Source: a virus. Taken from it: a stretch of DNA of 22,579 bases. A program made the translations under genes and the position numbers. The stretch lies in the IMG/VR virus record IMGVR_UViG_3300025887_000150, positions 1 through 22,579 of that record; one strand, 5' to 3'. The notes beneath the pieces were generated by a model. The model was not told the origin of the DNA. It saw only the letters and a program-made list of their open reading frames with translations, and made no database searches. Shown here piece by piece: positions 14,540-22,162 of the stretch (the stretch's first letter is position 1; every line of letters begins with the position of its first letter).

Positions 14540-17500
14540 ATGGCAAATGTAATAGTTACAGTCCCAGTTAACAATATAACAGTTGACGCTACCAACAGTG
14601 TAGTAACAGTTGCGAATACCACATCAAACGTAATAGTTAGTGAAACACCTGTAATCAGTAATGCTAGTATTAGAACAGCAATCAGTGTTAGTAACGAAAG
14701 TGGCTTTGGTAACTTAGCATACGATACTACAGTAACCTCTAATGGTATCATTCAATACACTGGCGTAAGCACAGCAGACATTAGAGATCAAATAAGTCTG
14801 TCAGACGCTGGTGGTGACGGAAGTGCTTCTTATAACAGTGCTACTGGTGTAATCACTTATGTAGGGCCAAATGCGACTAATTATAGAGCAGCAATTAGTC
14901 TCACAGACGCTGGTGGTGACGGAAGTGCTTCTTATAACAGTGCTACTGGTGTAATCACTTACACAGGCGTAAGTGCCGCAGAAACAAGAGCACACTTTAG
15001 TGCAACAGCACCTATGCAGTACAGCAATGGTACAGGTGTTATCAGTATAGATAGTGATGCTGTGTTCAGTGGTAAAACCACAGACGACTTAGCCCAAGGT
15101 ACAGCAAACAAATACTTTACAACAAGTGGTGCAGTAGTAAACACTGATGCATTACCAGAAGGTACAACAAACAAATACTACACTGATGCTAGAAGCAGAA
15201 GTGCTATTAGCGGTGCTAATGGAATAACATATAATAGTGGTACTGGTGTAATCGAACTCACAGATGCTGATGTTATATCAGGTGTTACAGCTGGTCTAGG
15301 TTTAGACGGCGGCGGAACAACTGGTAATATTACTCTAAATGTAGATGTTGGCCCAGGTATTATAATCAATGGTTCAAATGAAGTAGCACTTGATACTACT
15401 AACTTAGTAACTTTAACCGGTGCACAAGATATAACGGGTCTTAAAACATTCGATGGTGGGTTAATAGTACAAGGTCCAAATTCTGGATCACCAGTTCCGT
15501 TTTACGGACTAGACGCAACATTCTTTTTGAATGGTACCGGTGGATCATTTACAAGTAATGTATCAAACCAATTTAACAACCATGATGTAAGCATTTACCG
15601 TGGTGATATAAATATGACCATGGAAGGTACTGGTCCAGGGGCAACCACCTACAAGACTAATACGCTTGACAGTTCGGGTATGCACTACTACGGTAATGTA
15701 GACTTATTACCGAGAAATACAACATCTAATACTTGGATTCAGTCTGACATGTCTCGTATACGAGAGACAAAAACAAATTACTTGTTTATAGGTGGTACCA
15801 GTGTTGTTGGCAGTAATGTATTGTACGGTGCCCCAACTAAAGCCGCATTAGTGCAAGCAAACAGTGCACTTACAGCTCAAGGATCTCCTAGATTTGATGT
15901 TTATTCTGCAAATGGTAATGAATGGGCAGAAGATAACAGAGATGCAATTACTAATGCAACATTAGTAGGACAAATAGTTGATACTTACAGTACTCAGAGC
16001 ATTGGCGGCGCCAAGATATTTACACAAGATTTAAGTATACAAGGTAATTTAGATGTTGCTGGAAATTTAAATTATGTAGAAGTGCAAGACTTGCTAGTCA
16101 GAGACAACACTATAACATTGAACTATGGTAACACTAGCGTAAACACTACTTCAGGCATTTATATTGATAGAACAGGTTACCCAGGCGGCGGCGCTGCTAA
16201 TGTAGGTCTTAGATGGCAAGAAAATTTAGATAGATGGGAACTCTCAGACGATGGTACTAACTATTTTGAGATTATAACAACCAATAACGTCCCCGCAGGC
16301 GGAGTTACAAGTGTTAATACCTTAACAGGTGATGTGGTATTAGACACAGATGACATCTTAGAAGGCACTAACAAGTATTATGCAGAAGCATTATTTGATG
16401 CAAGTCTAGCAACTAAGACAACAAATAACTTAGCTGAAGGCACTAACAACAAGTATTACTCTGATGTATTAAGCAGAAATGCATTAAGCACAACAACTAG
16501 TACAGCGGTGCAAGGTGGCGCACTTGCATACAATGCAAGCACAGGTGTATTTACATATTCCCCATCTACTAGTATCAGCTTATCCAGTCTAAGCGTTGTC
16601 ACTGAACCCGCTGTTGGCGGTGGTGAATTATCATATGATTTCACCGATGGTGAATTTCACTTTGCGCCCGCAGTTGTTCCAGTTGCAAGTGTAAACAGTC
16701 AAATAGGTGTTGTGGTATTAGACACAGATGACATCGCAGAAGGCACTAACTTATATTACACTGATGCTAGAAGCCAAGCGGCACTAAGTGTTACAACAGC
16801 AGCCGCAAGCGGTGATGGTTCATTAACATACAATAATACAACAGGTGTGTTTACATTTACACCAGCTGACGCAGGTCTTGGTGATTACGGTAATGTGCAA
16901 GTAGCAGACTTCCTCGCAAATGGATTTGGCTCAAACACAATTACCACATCAGGTGATATCACAACCACAGGTTTCTTTGAAGGTGACCTAAACGGTGCAG
17001 TAACAATCGATGTATACAACAACACAGGTGTTACACTAGCTAGAGGTGATGCAGTATACTTAACAGGTAGTAACAATGGAGATACTCCACATGTAGCACT
17101 TGCAGATTCAGATGACCCTGCAAAAATGCCAGCATTAGGTATTGTAAGAACAAACATAGCAGCAGCAAGTGTAGGACAAGTAGTTACATCAGGTGTAATC
17201 AATGACGCCATGCATGGTTATGCTTTAGGCGCTGATTTATACGTAGATACCACAGCAGGTGGATTAACAGCAACTATACCAACAGGCGAAAACAACTTAA
17301 TACAAAAGATTGGTAAAGTTGTAAGTGCTAACCACATCATGATGCAAGGCGCATTTAGAACAAATGCTACTCCTAACTTGAATCAAGGCAACATCTTTAT
17401 AGGTGATGCAACAAACGCCTCAATTACTTCAACGCTGAGCACCAGCATTGTTCCTGAAGGCACTAACGAATATTTCACAGATGCAAGAGCAGACGCTAGA

Positions 17501-20500
17501 GTAGACTTACAAACAGGTGTTAACTTAGATCTTTCTTTTAAGAGCACAACTGACTTAGCAGAAGGCACTAACTTATATTACACAGATGCTAGAAGCCAAG
17601 CTGCACTAAGCGTTACAACAGCTACTCCAAGTGGTGATGGCTCATTAGCATATGATAATGCAACAGGTGTGTTTACATTCACTCCAGTAGTACATACATC
17701 AGGCACCGAAATAGTAAACGGCACAAGTAATGTAACTATTGCAAATGCAGATGGTAACATTACTTTACAGGTAGGTAATTTTCCTGTCGCTCAAGCTAGT
17801 CTAAGCGGTGGACTTATTAAGCCAGCTAATGGGATTATACCTGGTATCGACTACACAATTGTATCAATTGGCACAACAGACTTTACATTAATTGGAGCCG
17901 CAAGTAACACAGTAGGCTTATTATTTACAGCAACAGCCGCAGGTGTTGGTTCAGGAACAGCTAGCGAGCCGATTCGTACTGATTTCATTGCAAATGGTAA
18001 TGTTCAAGCAAATTTCATGCAAATAGCAAGTGCTGATCGGCCTGTGTTTCTCGAACCCATTGGTCTAGATATTAGGCAAGCATCAGACGACAGTGCTAAT
18101 GTGTTTGCGTCGCCTAGAGTGAATCTTTACAAATTCGGTGGCGGCACTGATTTCGTTAACGGCCCATTAACCACAGTTGGTTTAAATAAATGGACAGGCA
18201 GTGTTGGAGCCAGTGCAAACAGAGGTAGGGTTTGGAATATAAACCCTAACTACGGTGGTGGTGTTTACAGCACTGCTAATGTACAAACAGCAACATCAGA
18301 TATTATTAGTTCAACAGGAAGCACAGAGAGCGTAGTAACAGGCGCAGGCTTTGGTGGTGACTACGGCGGAGGGCAATATCTATATGCAACAGCCGATGTA
18401 ACGCCGGGTATAATGTTGTTTAGAACAGCACAAATTGCAGTAGCACAAGATCTTGCACTTACTGACCCTTTCTTTTACGGTAACTTAACGCAACAAGCTA
18501 ACAGCACTGTGGCGTATATAGATGACACGTTCCACATCGGCAGAGAAGATGATAGTAACTTAAATTACAGCTTCCCTAAAACACCTGGCACCACAGACCA
18601 AATACTAAAATTAGATGCTAACTTAGATCTACAGTGGAGCACAGATGCTGGTGGTATTGCATTAACAGATTTAAGTGTTACAACAGCCGCAGCAAGTGGT
18701 GATGGTTCATTAGCATATGATGATACAACAGGTGTGTTTACATTCACACCAGCAGTGCCAGGTGGTGCTGCTAGTTATAGTGATGCTAATGTTATAACAC
18801 TGTTAGGCAATTATACAAATAATATTGTTTCAACTGCTAATATTACAACATCTGGCGTAGTAGAAACACAAACCAGTGCTCAACCAGCCCCATTAGCAGA
18901 AAACGGATTTATAGTAAAGCAAAGCTCAGGCTCAACTGGTGACAGTGCAAATGTTTTTAGTATACCTAGGATTACCACATACAAAGCAGGTGCAAACACT
19001 GATTGGGATACTGGCAATATAATAGCAGCTGAAGCAAACATAATGATTAGTTCATTTAATGCTGATAGTGCACAATATAGAAAATTAACATTTCCAGGTG
19101 GTAATGTGCAAGTCGATGGCGTCGCGAGCTTGCCAGCATCAGCAATAATAAGCAGTATAGCAACACCAGTTCGTTATGATCCGAGCTTTTATGGCGGCCT
19201 TTATACATCAAATGCAGATATAGCACCAACAACAATGAGCTTTAGAACAACACAATTAGATGTTGCTAATGCGTTGGTTAGTGAAAACGATGTCATATTC
19301 TACACAAACATGACCACCACGCCTAAGTCAACCGTGATGTTCATTGACAGCCAATTCCATGTTGGTACTGAAGAAGCCAACAGCAGTTACAGCTTCCCTA
19401 AGTTACCAGGCCTTGTAAATCAAGTATTACAATTAGATGCTAACTATGATCTACAATGGGTTGCTGCTGCAGGTGGTATTGGTAATGCATTAGTTAATGT
19501 AAACAGTATCACACCAGAAACAAATATTAAGGCCTTCACTGTAAAAGGCCCATTTGGTGCTAACAACATTGAAATAGATATGGCAAATGTTACTTCAGAT
19601 GGTTATGCTGTATTCCCTGGTAATCAATACACACCAAGTGGCCCTAGAGGTAGTTACACTGGCACTGGTGATTTAACATATTATGGTATCGAAGGTAGCA
19701 CCACATCCGGTTCACCTACAATCACAGTTACTGCTATCAGAGATGGTAGCACACTAGTAGCCGGTACGCTAGCAGACTTGAATACAGGTTATATAATATC
19801 TAATTACTTTGATCCTAGTGCGTATGTGCAGTCAATTGATACTGGCGCTGGCACAATCACAATGAGTAAAAATGCATTATCAACTAATACATTTGCTTAT
19901 GCACAAAATACAAAGTTAAGCCCTGCTGTGGTAGACCAGACCACAGGATTAGTTGTATATACACCATCGGTATTAGAAATAGATGGCAGCGGAAGTTATA
20001 CTACATTAAAATACACCAAGCCGTTAAACATCAAGTATGGTTATCCCGCAAGCGGTTTTGCAAACACTGACTTTAGCATTTATGCAGTAGGTAACAGTTC
20101 AGAGTATACATTCGATGATGACACTAGCTTTACAGTAGCACGAAGTAAAGTTAGTGCTACTAACAGTGCGTTGAACGCACCTTTAGGTATCACAATTGGT
20201 GAGAACACTGATTTAAGCCAAAATGCTGAAAATGACCTATTCCGATCATTTGGCATCACACAAATGTGGGATGGGTTAACAGGTGTGTCAGATGCTATTC
20301 AACCAGGCATCGTTGCTAAATCATATACACAAGGCACCTTCCAACAATATCCACCCAACTTAGGTTCAGGTGCAAGTAGATTATTCTTTAGTAGTGCACA
20401 CGGAACATCAAATGATGATCCATATACTACATATCCTAGAGCGGATCAAGAGCTAGGTAGACTAGCGTTTTGGGGAACCACAGGGCAAATTCTTAACCCA

Positions 20501-21154
20501 AGTTCATTCGATGTTCCAGCATACATGAGTGTAGCTGCTGCAAATGATTGGAGCAGCTACGCAGGTGGTGTAGCAGGTAATACCAATGTATACTTTGCAA
20601 GCACATCAGATGGTGTTGAATCAGATACTTACATCAGTTATAAGTCAGGCGAATTAGTTCTAGGTAGCGGTAGCAGCAAGTCAGTTACATTTGCACCTGC
20701 AGCACAAGTTGATGGTCAGACTCCTCAACTTGCTTATGAAGGCAGCTTCCCTACTTGGGCAAATGTAAATTATGCCAACGTAGGTAGTAGCACTGGTGCT
20801 AAATTTACTGTTACTAACGGTGGCGCTGTTAACGCTGCCACAGGTGATTTAGAGATTGGTATTAAGCGTAAAAACAACGGCGGTGGAGATTCCAATGTTG
20901 AGCGTGAATGGAAATTAAATTTAGCAAACGGAAGTCAAGACTTAGTAGTAAGTGCAGACGGTAACACCAATGTAACATTCACTGACACTGCAAGTATATT
21001 CTCAAACAGAGTTAGATTCCAGAACTTGGATACAACGGCTATAAACGCATTAACAGGAATGTCAGCAGGTGATACTGTTTACAATACCACAGAAGCAACA
21101 TTATGTTTCTACAATGGTAGTGCGTGGCACAAAGTTACAAGTACAGCATTGTAA
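14540..21154 (+). CDS. Giant tail fibre / receptor-binding adhesin (2204 aa)
   Basis: This is a very long beta-rich fibre built from repeats, probably trimeric and carrying host recognition. AAGGAG (14527-14532) precedes the ATG. Residues about 48-151 hold three copies of a roughly 34-residue unit (GGDGSASYNSATGVITY). Seven [L/I].EGT.NxYY-type motifs occur near residues 182, 204, 605, 630, 731, 971 and 1004. Five GDGSL.Y...TGVFTFTP-type units follow the later ones. Residues about 513-585 hold VQDLLVRDNTITLNYG, and 815-955 hold a TLARGDAVYLTGSNNGDTPH module. About 1168-1650 contain two diverged copies of a 200-residue unit. The C-terminus (DTVYNTTEATLCFYNGSAWH) is a short tip motif. No peptidase S74 chaperone domain is seen. 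There is a single cysteine in the final 30 residues. Confidence 0.85.
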   Translation: MANVIVTVPVNNITVDATNSVVTVANTTSNVIVSETPVISNASIRTAISVSNESGFGNLAYDTTVTSNGIIQYTGVSTADIRDQISLSDAGGDGSASYNSATGVITYVGPNATNYRAAISLTDAGGDGSASYNSATGVITYTGVSAAETRAHFSATAPMQYSNGTGVISIDSDAVFSGKTTDDLAQGTANKYFTTSGAVVNTDALPEGTTNKYYTDARSRSAISGANGITYNSGTGVIELTDADVISGVTAGLGLDGGGTTGNITLNVDVGPGIIINGSNEVALDTTNLVTLTGAQDITGLKTFDGGLIVQGPNSGSPVPFYGLDATFFLNGTGGSFTSNVSNQFNNHDVSIYRGDINMTMEGTGPGATTYKTNTLDSSGMHYYGNVDLLPRNTTSNTWIQSDMSRIRETKTNYLFIGGTSVVGSNVLYGAPTKAALVQANSALTAQGSPRFDVYSANGNEWAEDNRDAITNATLVGQIVDTYSTQSIGGAKIFTQDLSIQGNLDVAGNLNYVEVQDLLVRDNTITLNYGNTSVNTTSGIYIDRTGYPGGGAANVGLRWQENLDRWELSDDGTNYFEIITTNNVPAGGVTSVNTLTGDVVLDTDDILEGTNKYYAEALFDASLATKTTNNLAEGTNNKYYSDVLSRNALSTTTSTAVQGGALAYNASTGVFTYSPSTSISLSSLSVVTEPAVGGGELSYDFTDGEFHFAPAVVPVASVNSQIGVVVLDTDDIAEGTNLYYTDARSQAALSVTTAAASGDGSLTYNNTTGVFTFTPADAGLGDYGNVQVADFLANGFGSNTITTSGDITTTGFFEGDLNGAVTIDVYNNTGVTLARGDAVYLTGSNNGDTPHVALADSDDPAKMPALGIVRTNIAAASVGQVVTSGVINDAMHGYALGADLYVDTTAGGLTATIPTGENNLIQKIGKVVSANHIMMQGAFRTNATPNLNQGNIFIGDATNASITSTLSTSIVPEGTNEYFTDARADARVDLQTGVNLDLSFKSTTDLAEGTNLYYTDARSQAALSVTTATPSGDGSLAYDNATGVFTFTPVVHTSGTEIVNGTSNVTIANADGNITLQVGNFPVAQASLSGGLIKPANGIIPGIDYTIVSIGTTDFTLIGAASNTVGLLFTATAAGVGSGTASEPIRTDFIANGNVQANFMQIASADRPVFLEPIGLDIRQASDDSANVFASPRVNLYKFGGGTDFVNGPLTTVGLNKWTGSVGASANRGRVWNINPNYGGGVYSTANVQTATSDIISSTGSTESVVTGAGFGGDYGGGQYLYATADVTPGIMLFRTAQIAVAQDLALTDPFFYGNLTQQANSTVAYIDDTFHIGREDDSNLNYSFPKTPGTTDQILKLDANLDLQWSTDAGGIALTDLSVTTAAASGDGSLAYDDTTGVFTFTPAVPGGAASYSDANVITLLGNYTNNIVSTANITTSGVVETQTSAQPAPLAENGFIVKQSSGSTGDSANVFSIPRITTYKAGANTDWDTGNIIAAEANIMISSFNADSAQYRKLTFPGGNVQVDGVASLPASAIISSIATPVRYDPSFYGGLYTSNADIAPTTMSFRTTQLDVANALVSENDVIFYTNMTTTPKSTVMFIDSQFHVGTEEANSSYSFPKLPGLVNQVLQLDANYDLQWVAAAGGIGNALVNVNSITPETNIKAFTVKGPFGANNIEIDMANVTSDGYAVFPGNQYTPSGPRGSYTGTGDLTYYGIEGSTTSGSPTITVTAIRDGSTLVAGTLADLNTGYIISNYFDPSAYVQSIDTGAGTITMSKNALSTNTFAYAQNTKLSPAVVDQTTGLVVYTPSVLEIDGSGSYTTLKYTKPLNIKYGYPASGFANTDFSIYAVGNSSEYTFDDDTSFTVARSKVSATNSALNAPLGITIGENTDLSQNAENDLFRSFGITQMWDGLTGVSDAIQPGIVAKSYTQGTFQQYPPNLGSGASRLFFSSAHGTSNDDPYTTYPRADQELGRLAFWGTTGQILNPSSFDVPAYMSVAAANDWSSYAGGVAGNTNVYFASTSDGVESDTYISYKSGELVLGSGSSKSVTFAPAAQVDGQTPQLAYEGSFPTWANVNYANVGSSTGAKFTVTNGGAVNAATGDLEIGIKRKNNGGGDSNVEREWKLNLANGSQDLVVSADGNTNVTFTDTASIFSNRVRFQNLDTTAINALTGMSAGDTVYNTTEATLCFYNGSAWHKVTSTAL
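14802..14961 (+). repeat. Perfect 58-bp direct repeat, period 102 bp, in the fibre gene
   Basis: Bases 14802-14859 and 14904-14961 are identical over 58 bp and offset by 102 bp (34 codons). They encode DAGGDGSASYNSATGVITY in two adjacent copies. Identity at third codon positions shows a recent tandem duplication or gene conversion. An older third copy, only similar in protein, lies upstream (about 14682-14790). Confidence 0.95.
16739..17685 (+). repeat. Dispersed 125-bp near-identical repeat pair in the fibre gene
   Basis: 16739-16863 and 17561-17685 (offset 822 bp) run in register through EGTNLYYTDARSQAALSVTT and the following TGVFTFTP unit, with most differences at single bases. The second half appears again at about 18671-18755. 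The 12-mer GAAGGCACTAAC is present in five motif copies (16361, 16436, 16739, 17456, 17561). Confidence 0.85.
18045..19482 (+). repeat. Internal duplication of a ~200-residue fibre domain
   Basis: Two diverged copies lie in the same gene: about 18045-18658 and 18898-19482. Shared blocks in the same order are DSANVF..PR...YK.G..TD; [LM].FRT.Q[IL].VA; FY.N[LM]....STV.[YF]ID..FH[IV]G.E; and YSFPK.PG...Q[IV]L.LDAN.DLQW. The conserved C-terminal block is the clearest. The middle parts differ, so the copies may have different exposed loops. Confidence 0.85.
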
Positions 21155-21327
21155 TGGCTAGTAGCAGCATATACAAAGGCTCACCTTGTAAGACAAATTG
21201 TTCAGGACACAGAGCCGGTGCTAGATACGCTAGAGCCGGCGGAACAACACCGTCAAAAAGCTCTAGCTTTAACAATGGTATGAAGATTGCCCAAGGCACA
21301 TTTAAGCGACCTAAAAAGAGGAAATAA
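21154..21327 (+). CDS. 57-aa basic protein with CxxxCSGHRAG motif
   Basis: This small protein follows the fibre with a one-base TAATG overlap (21152-21156). I chose the ATG at 21154 because an in-frame ATG at 21124 would lie inside the fibre and the coupled overlap is typical. It has SIYKGSPCKTNCSGHRAG near the N-terminus (Cys 12 and 16), a Ser-rich middle, FNNGMKIA, and a very basic C-terminus (KRPKKRK). I recall the GSPC..NCSGHRAG...YAR..G...SFNNGMKIA pattern from other phage small proteins of unknown function. It may be a minor virion or nucleic-acid-binding protein, but only composition supports that. Confidence 0.7.
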   Translation: MASSSIYKGSPCKTNCSGHRAGARYARAGGTTPSKSSSFNNGMKIAQGTFKRPKKRK

Positions 21328-21329
21328 AC

Positions 21330-21383
21330 ATGGCTTACCACAGCAAACCCAAGAAGAAAAAGAAAAAAGGGACTAAAAAATAA
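21330..21383 (+). CDS. 17-aa lysine-rich micro-ORF
   Basis: This encodes MAYHSKPKKKKKKGTKK, with nine lysines in 17 residues. AGAGGA (21317-21322) sits 7 bases before the ATG, an ordinary phage spacing. The ORF lies 2 bases after the previous stop and ends one base before the next ATG, so it fills the gap exactly. That packing makes translation more likely than chance. Function is unknown. A highly cationic peptide could bind DNA, RNA or membrane, or the ORF could act only to couple translation to the next gene. Confidence 0.55.
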   Translation: MAYHSKPKKKKKKGTKK

Positions 21384-21384
21384 T

Positions 21385-21621
21385 ATGCCTAAACGTATCA
21401 CAACACACGAGCTCGCACAAGAACTTAATTCACTGAAATGCGATAATGCTGCACAGCATCGTGCAGTGGAAGAAAAGATCATACTACTACAACTTGAGGC
21501 CAGAGAAGCAAAGTTATATTTCGAATCCAAATTTGACAAGTTGGACAACAGAATATGGGCTATTGTGTTGCTAACCATAGGCTCAATGTTTGCAAGCATA
21601 TTAAGTATGCTAACAACCTGA
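21385..21621 (+). CDS. Coiled-coil single-membrane-span protein (XhlA-like), probable lysis accessory
   Basis: This 78-residue protein has a long charged helix (about 10-55, e.g. QHRAVEEKIILLQLEAREAK) and then one hydrophobic span at about 57-76 (RIWAIVLLTIGSMFASILSM). The KLDNRIW boundary before the span matches the plan of hemolysin XhlA-type proteins, coiled coil outside with a C-terminal anchor. Those are encoded beside holins. The neighbouring gene at 21715 is holin-like, supporting a lysis module. AAGGGA (21367-21372) may be the ribosome site. A spanin-type or antiholin role is possible; there is no lipobox. Confidence 0.6.
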   Translation: MPKRITTHELAQELNSLKCDNAAQHRAVEEKIILLQLEAREAKLYFESKFDKLDNRIWAIVLLTIGSMFASILSMLTT

Positions 21622-21642
21622 TATACCCCCTGTTAGACTTAA

Positions 21643-21664
21643 TGTAAGCGTCTTACAGCCGTTT
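21643..21664 (+). terminator. Small inverted repeat, weak terminator-like
   Basis: TGTAAG-CGT-CTTACA (21643-21657) is a perfect 6-bp inverted repeat with a 3-base loop, followed three bases later by GTTTT (21660-21664). The stem is short and AT-rich, so termination would be partial. It lies in the 93-base gap between the two membrane-protein genes, and an operator site is an alternative. Confidence 0.3.
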
Positions 21665-21714
21665 TAATTGGTTTCAGCTATCAACGGTGCGGTTACACAT
21701 AAAAGGAACATAAT

Positions 21715-22044
21715 ATGGTAGATAACACCACAAAAAACCATCATCCAGCAGACAGTAATGGTGATGGCAAAGTATCCAAGACTGAACAAACAATGTACTT
21801 AGAGTTCAAACGCAAAGAACTTGAAGATGCAGATGCAATGCGAGATGCACAACGCAAGATGGCATGGTTTGCATTAGTAGGTATGTTGCTGTATCCGTTT
21901 GCAGTTGTGATAGCATCGTTGGCAGGTTTAAGCGAAGCACAATCAACATTAGGCTCAATGGCACCCACATACTTTGTTGCAGTAGCAGGTATAGTAGCAG
22001 CATTCTTTGCTTCTCAATCATACAGCAATAATAAGGATAAATAA
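21715..22044 (+). CDS. Holin-like two-span membrane protein with N-terminal EF-hand loop
   Basis: This has 109 residues. Residues 13-24 are DSNGDGKVSKTE, a complete 12-residue EF-hand loop (D1, N3, D5, G6, V8, E12). A charged helix (30-48, EFKRKELEDADAMRDAQRK) leads into two hydrophobic spans at about 49-72 and 82-100, with a short linker. The tail is polar and basic. Two spans, small size and a coiled-coil membrane neighbour fit a class II holin, which would open the inner membrane for the endolysin. No lysin gene is in this window, so the lysis role is inferred. AAGGA (21701-21705) is the ribosome site. Calcium binding is predicted from the motif only. Confidence 0.6.
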   Translation: MVDNTTKNHHPADSNGDGKVSKTEQTMYLEFKRKELEDADAMRDAQRKMAWFALVGMLLYPFAVVIASLAGLSEAQSTLGSMAPTYFVAVAGIVAAFFASQSYSNNKDK

Positions 22045-22073
22045 GTCTAAACAACCAAACCAACCAAATCACC

Positions 22074-22100
22074 CAAAAAAGCGGTGTTTAACACCACTTT
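22074..22100 (+). terminator. Hairpin ending the late operon
   Basis: AAAG-c-GGTGT-TTA-ACACC-a-CTTT forms a 5-bp GC-rich core with a 3-base loop and, across a C/A mismatch, a 4-bp outer AT stem. The downstream tail on the + strand is modest (CTTTCTGCTT). On the - strand the same hairpin is followed by TTTTTT, so it may also stop opposite transcription. Confidence 0.55.
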
Positions 22101-22104
22101 CTGC

Positions 22105-22133
22105 TTGACTTTGCTAAATAAGTAGTATATAAT
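22105..22133 (+). promoter_or_regulatory. Near-consensus sigma70 promoter
   Basis: TTGACT (22105-22110, 5/6) is separated by exactly 17 bases from TATAAT (22128-22133, 6/6). Transcription would start near 22140, about 23 bases before the ATG at 22163. It is the best promoter in the window, lies directly after a terminator-like hairpin and drives a putative regulator. A host sigma70 polymerase would read it, so early or constitutive expression is likely. Confidence 0.85.
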
Positions 22134-22162
22134 GTATATACGCTAACAAAGGAGCAAACGAA

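Noticed and set aside
14540-21154. CRISPR array or minisatellite in the fibre repeats
   Set aside because: Repeats are in frame, vary in spacing and encode conserved beta-motifs; there are no equal-length spacers and no cas genes.
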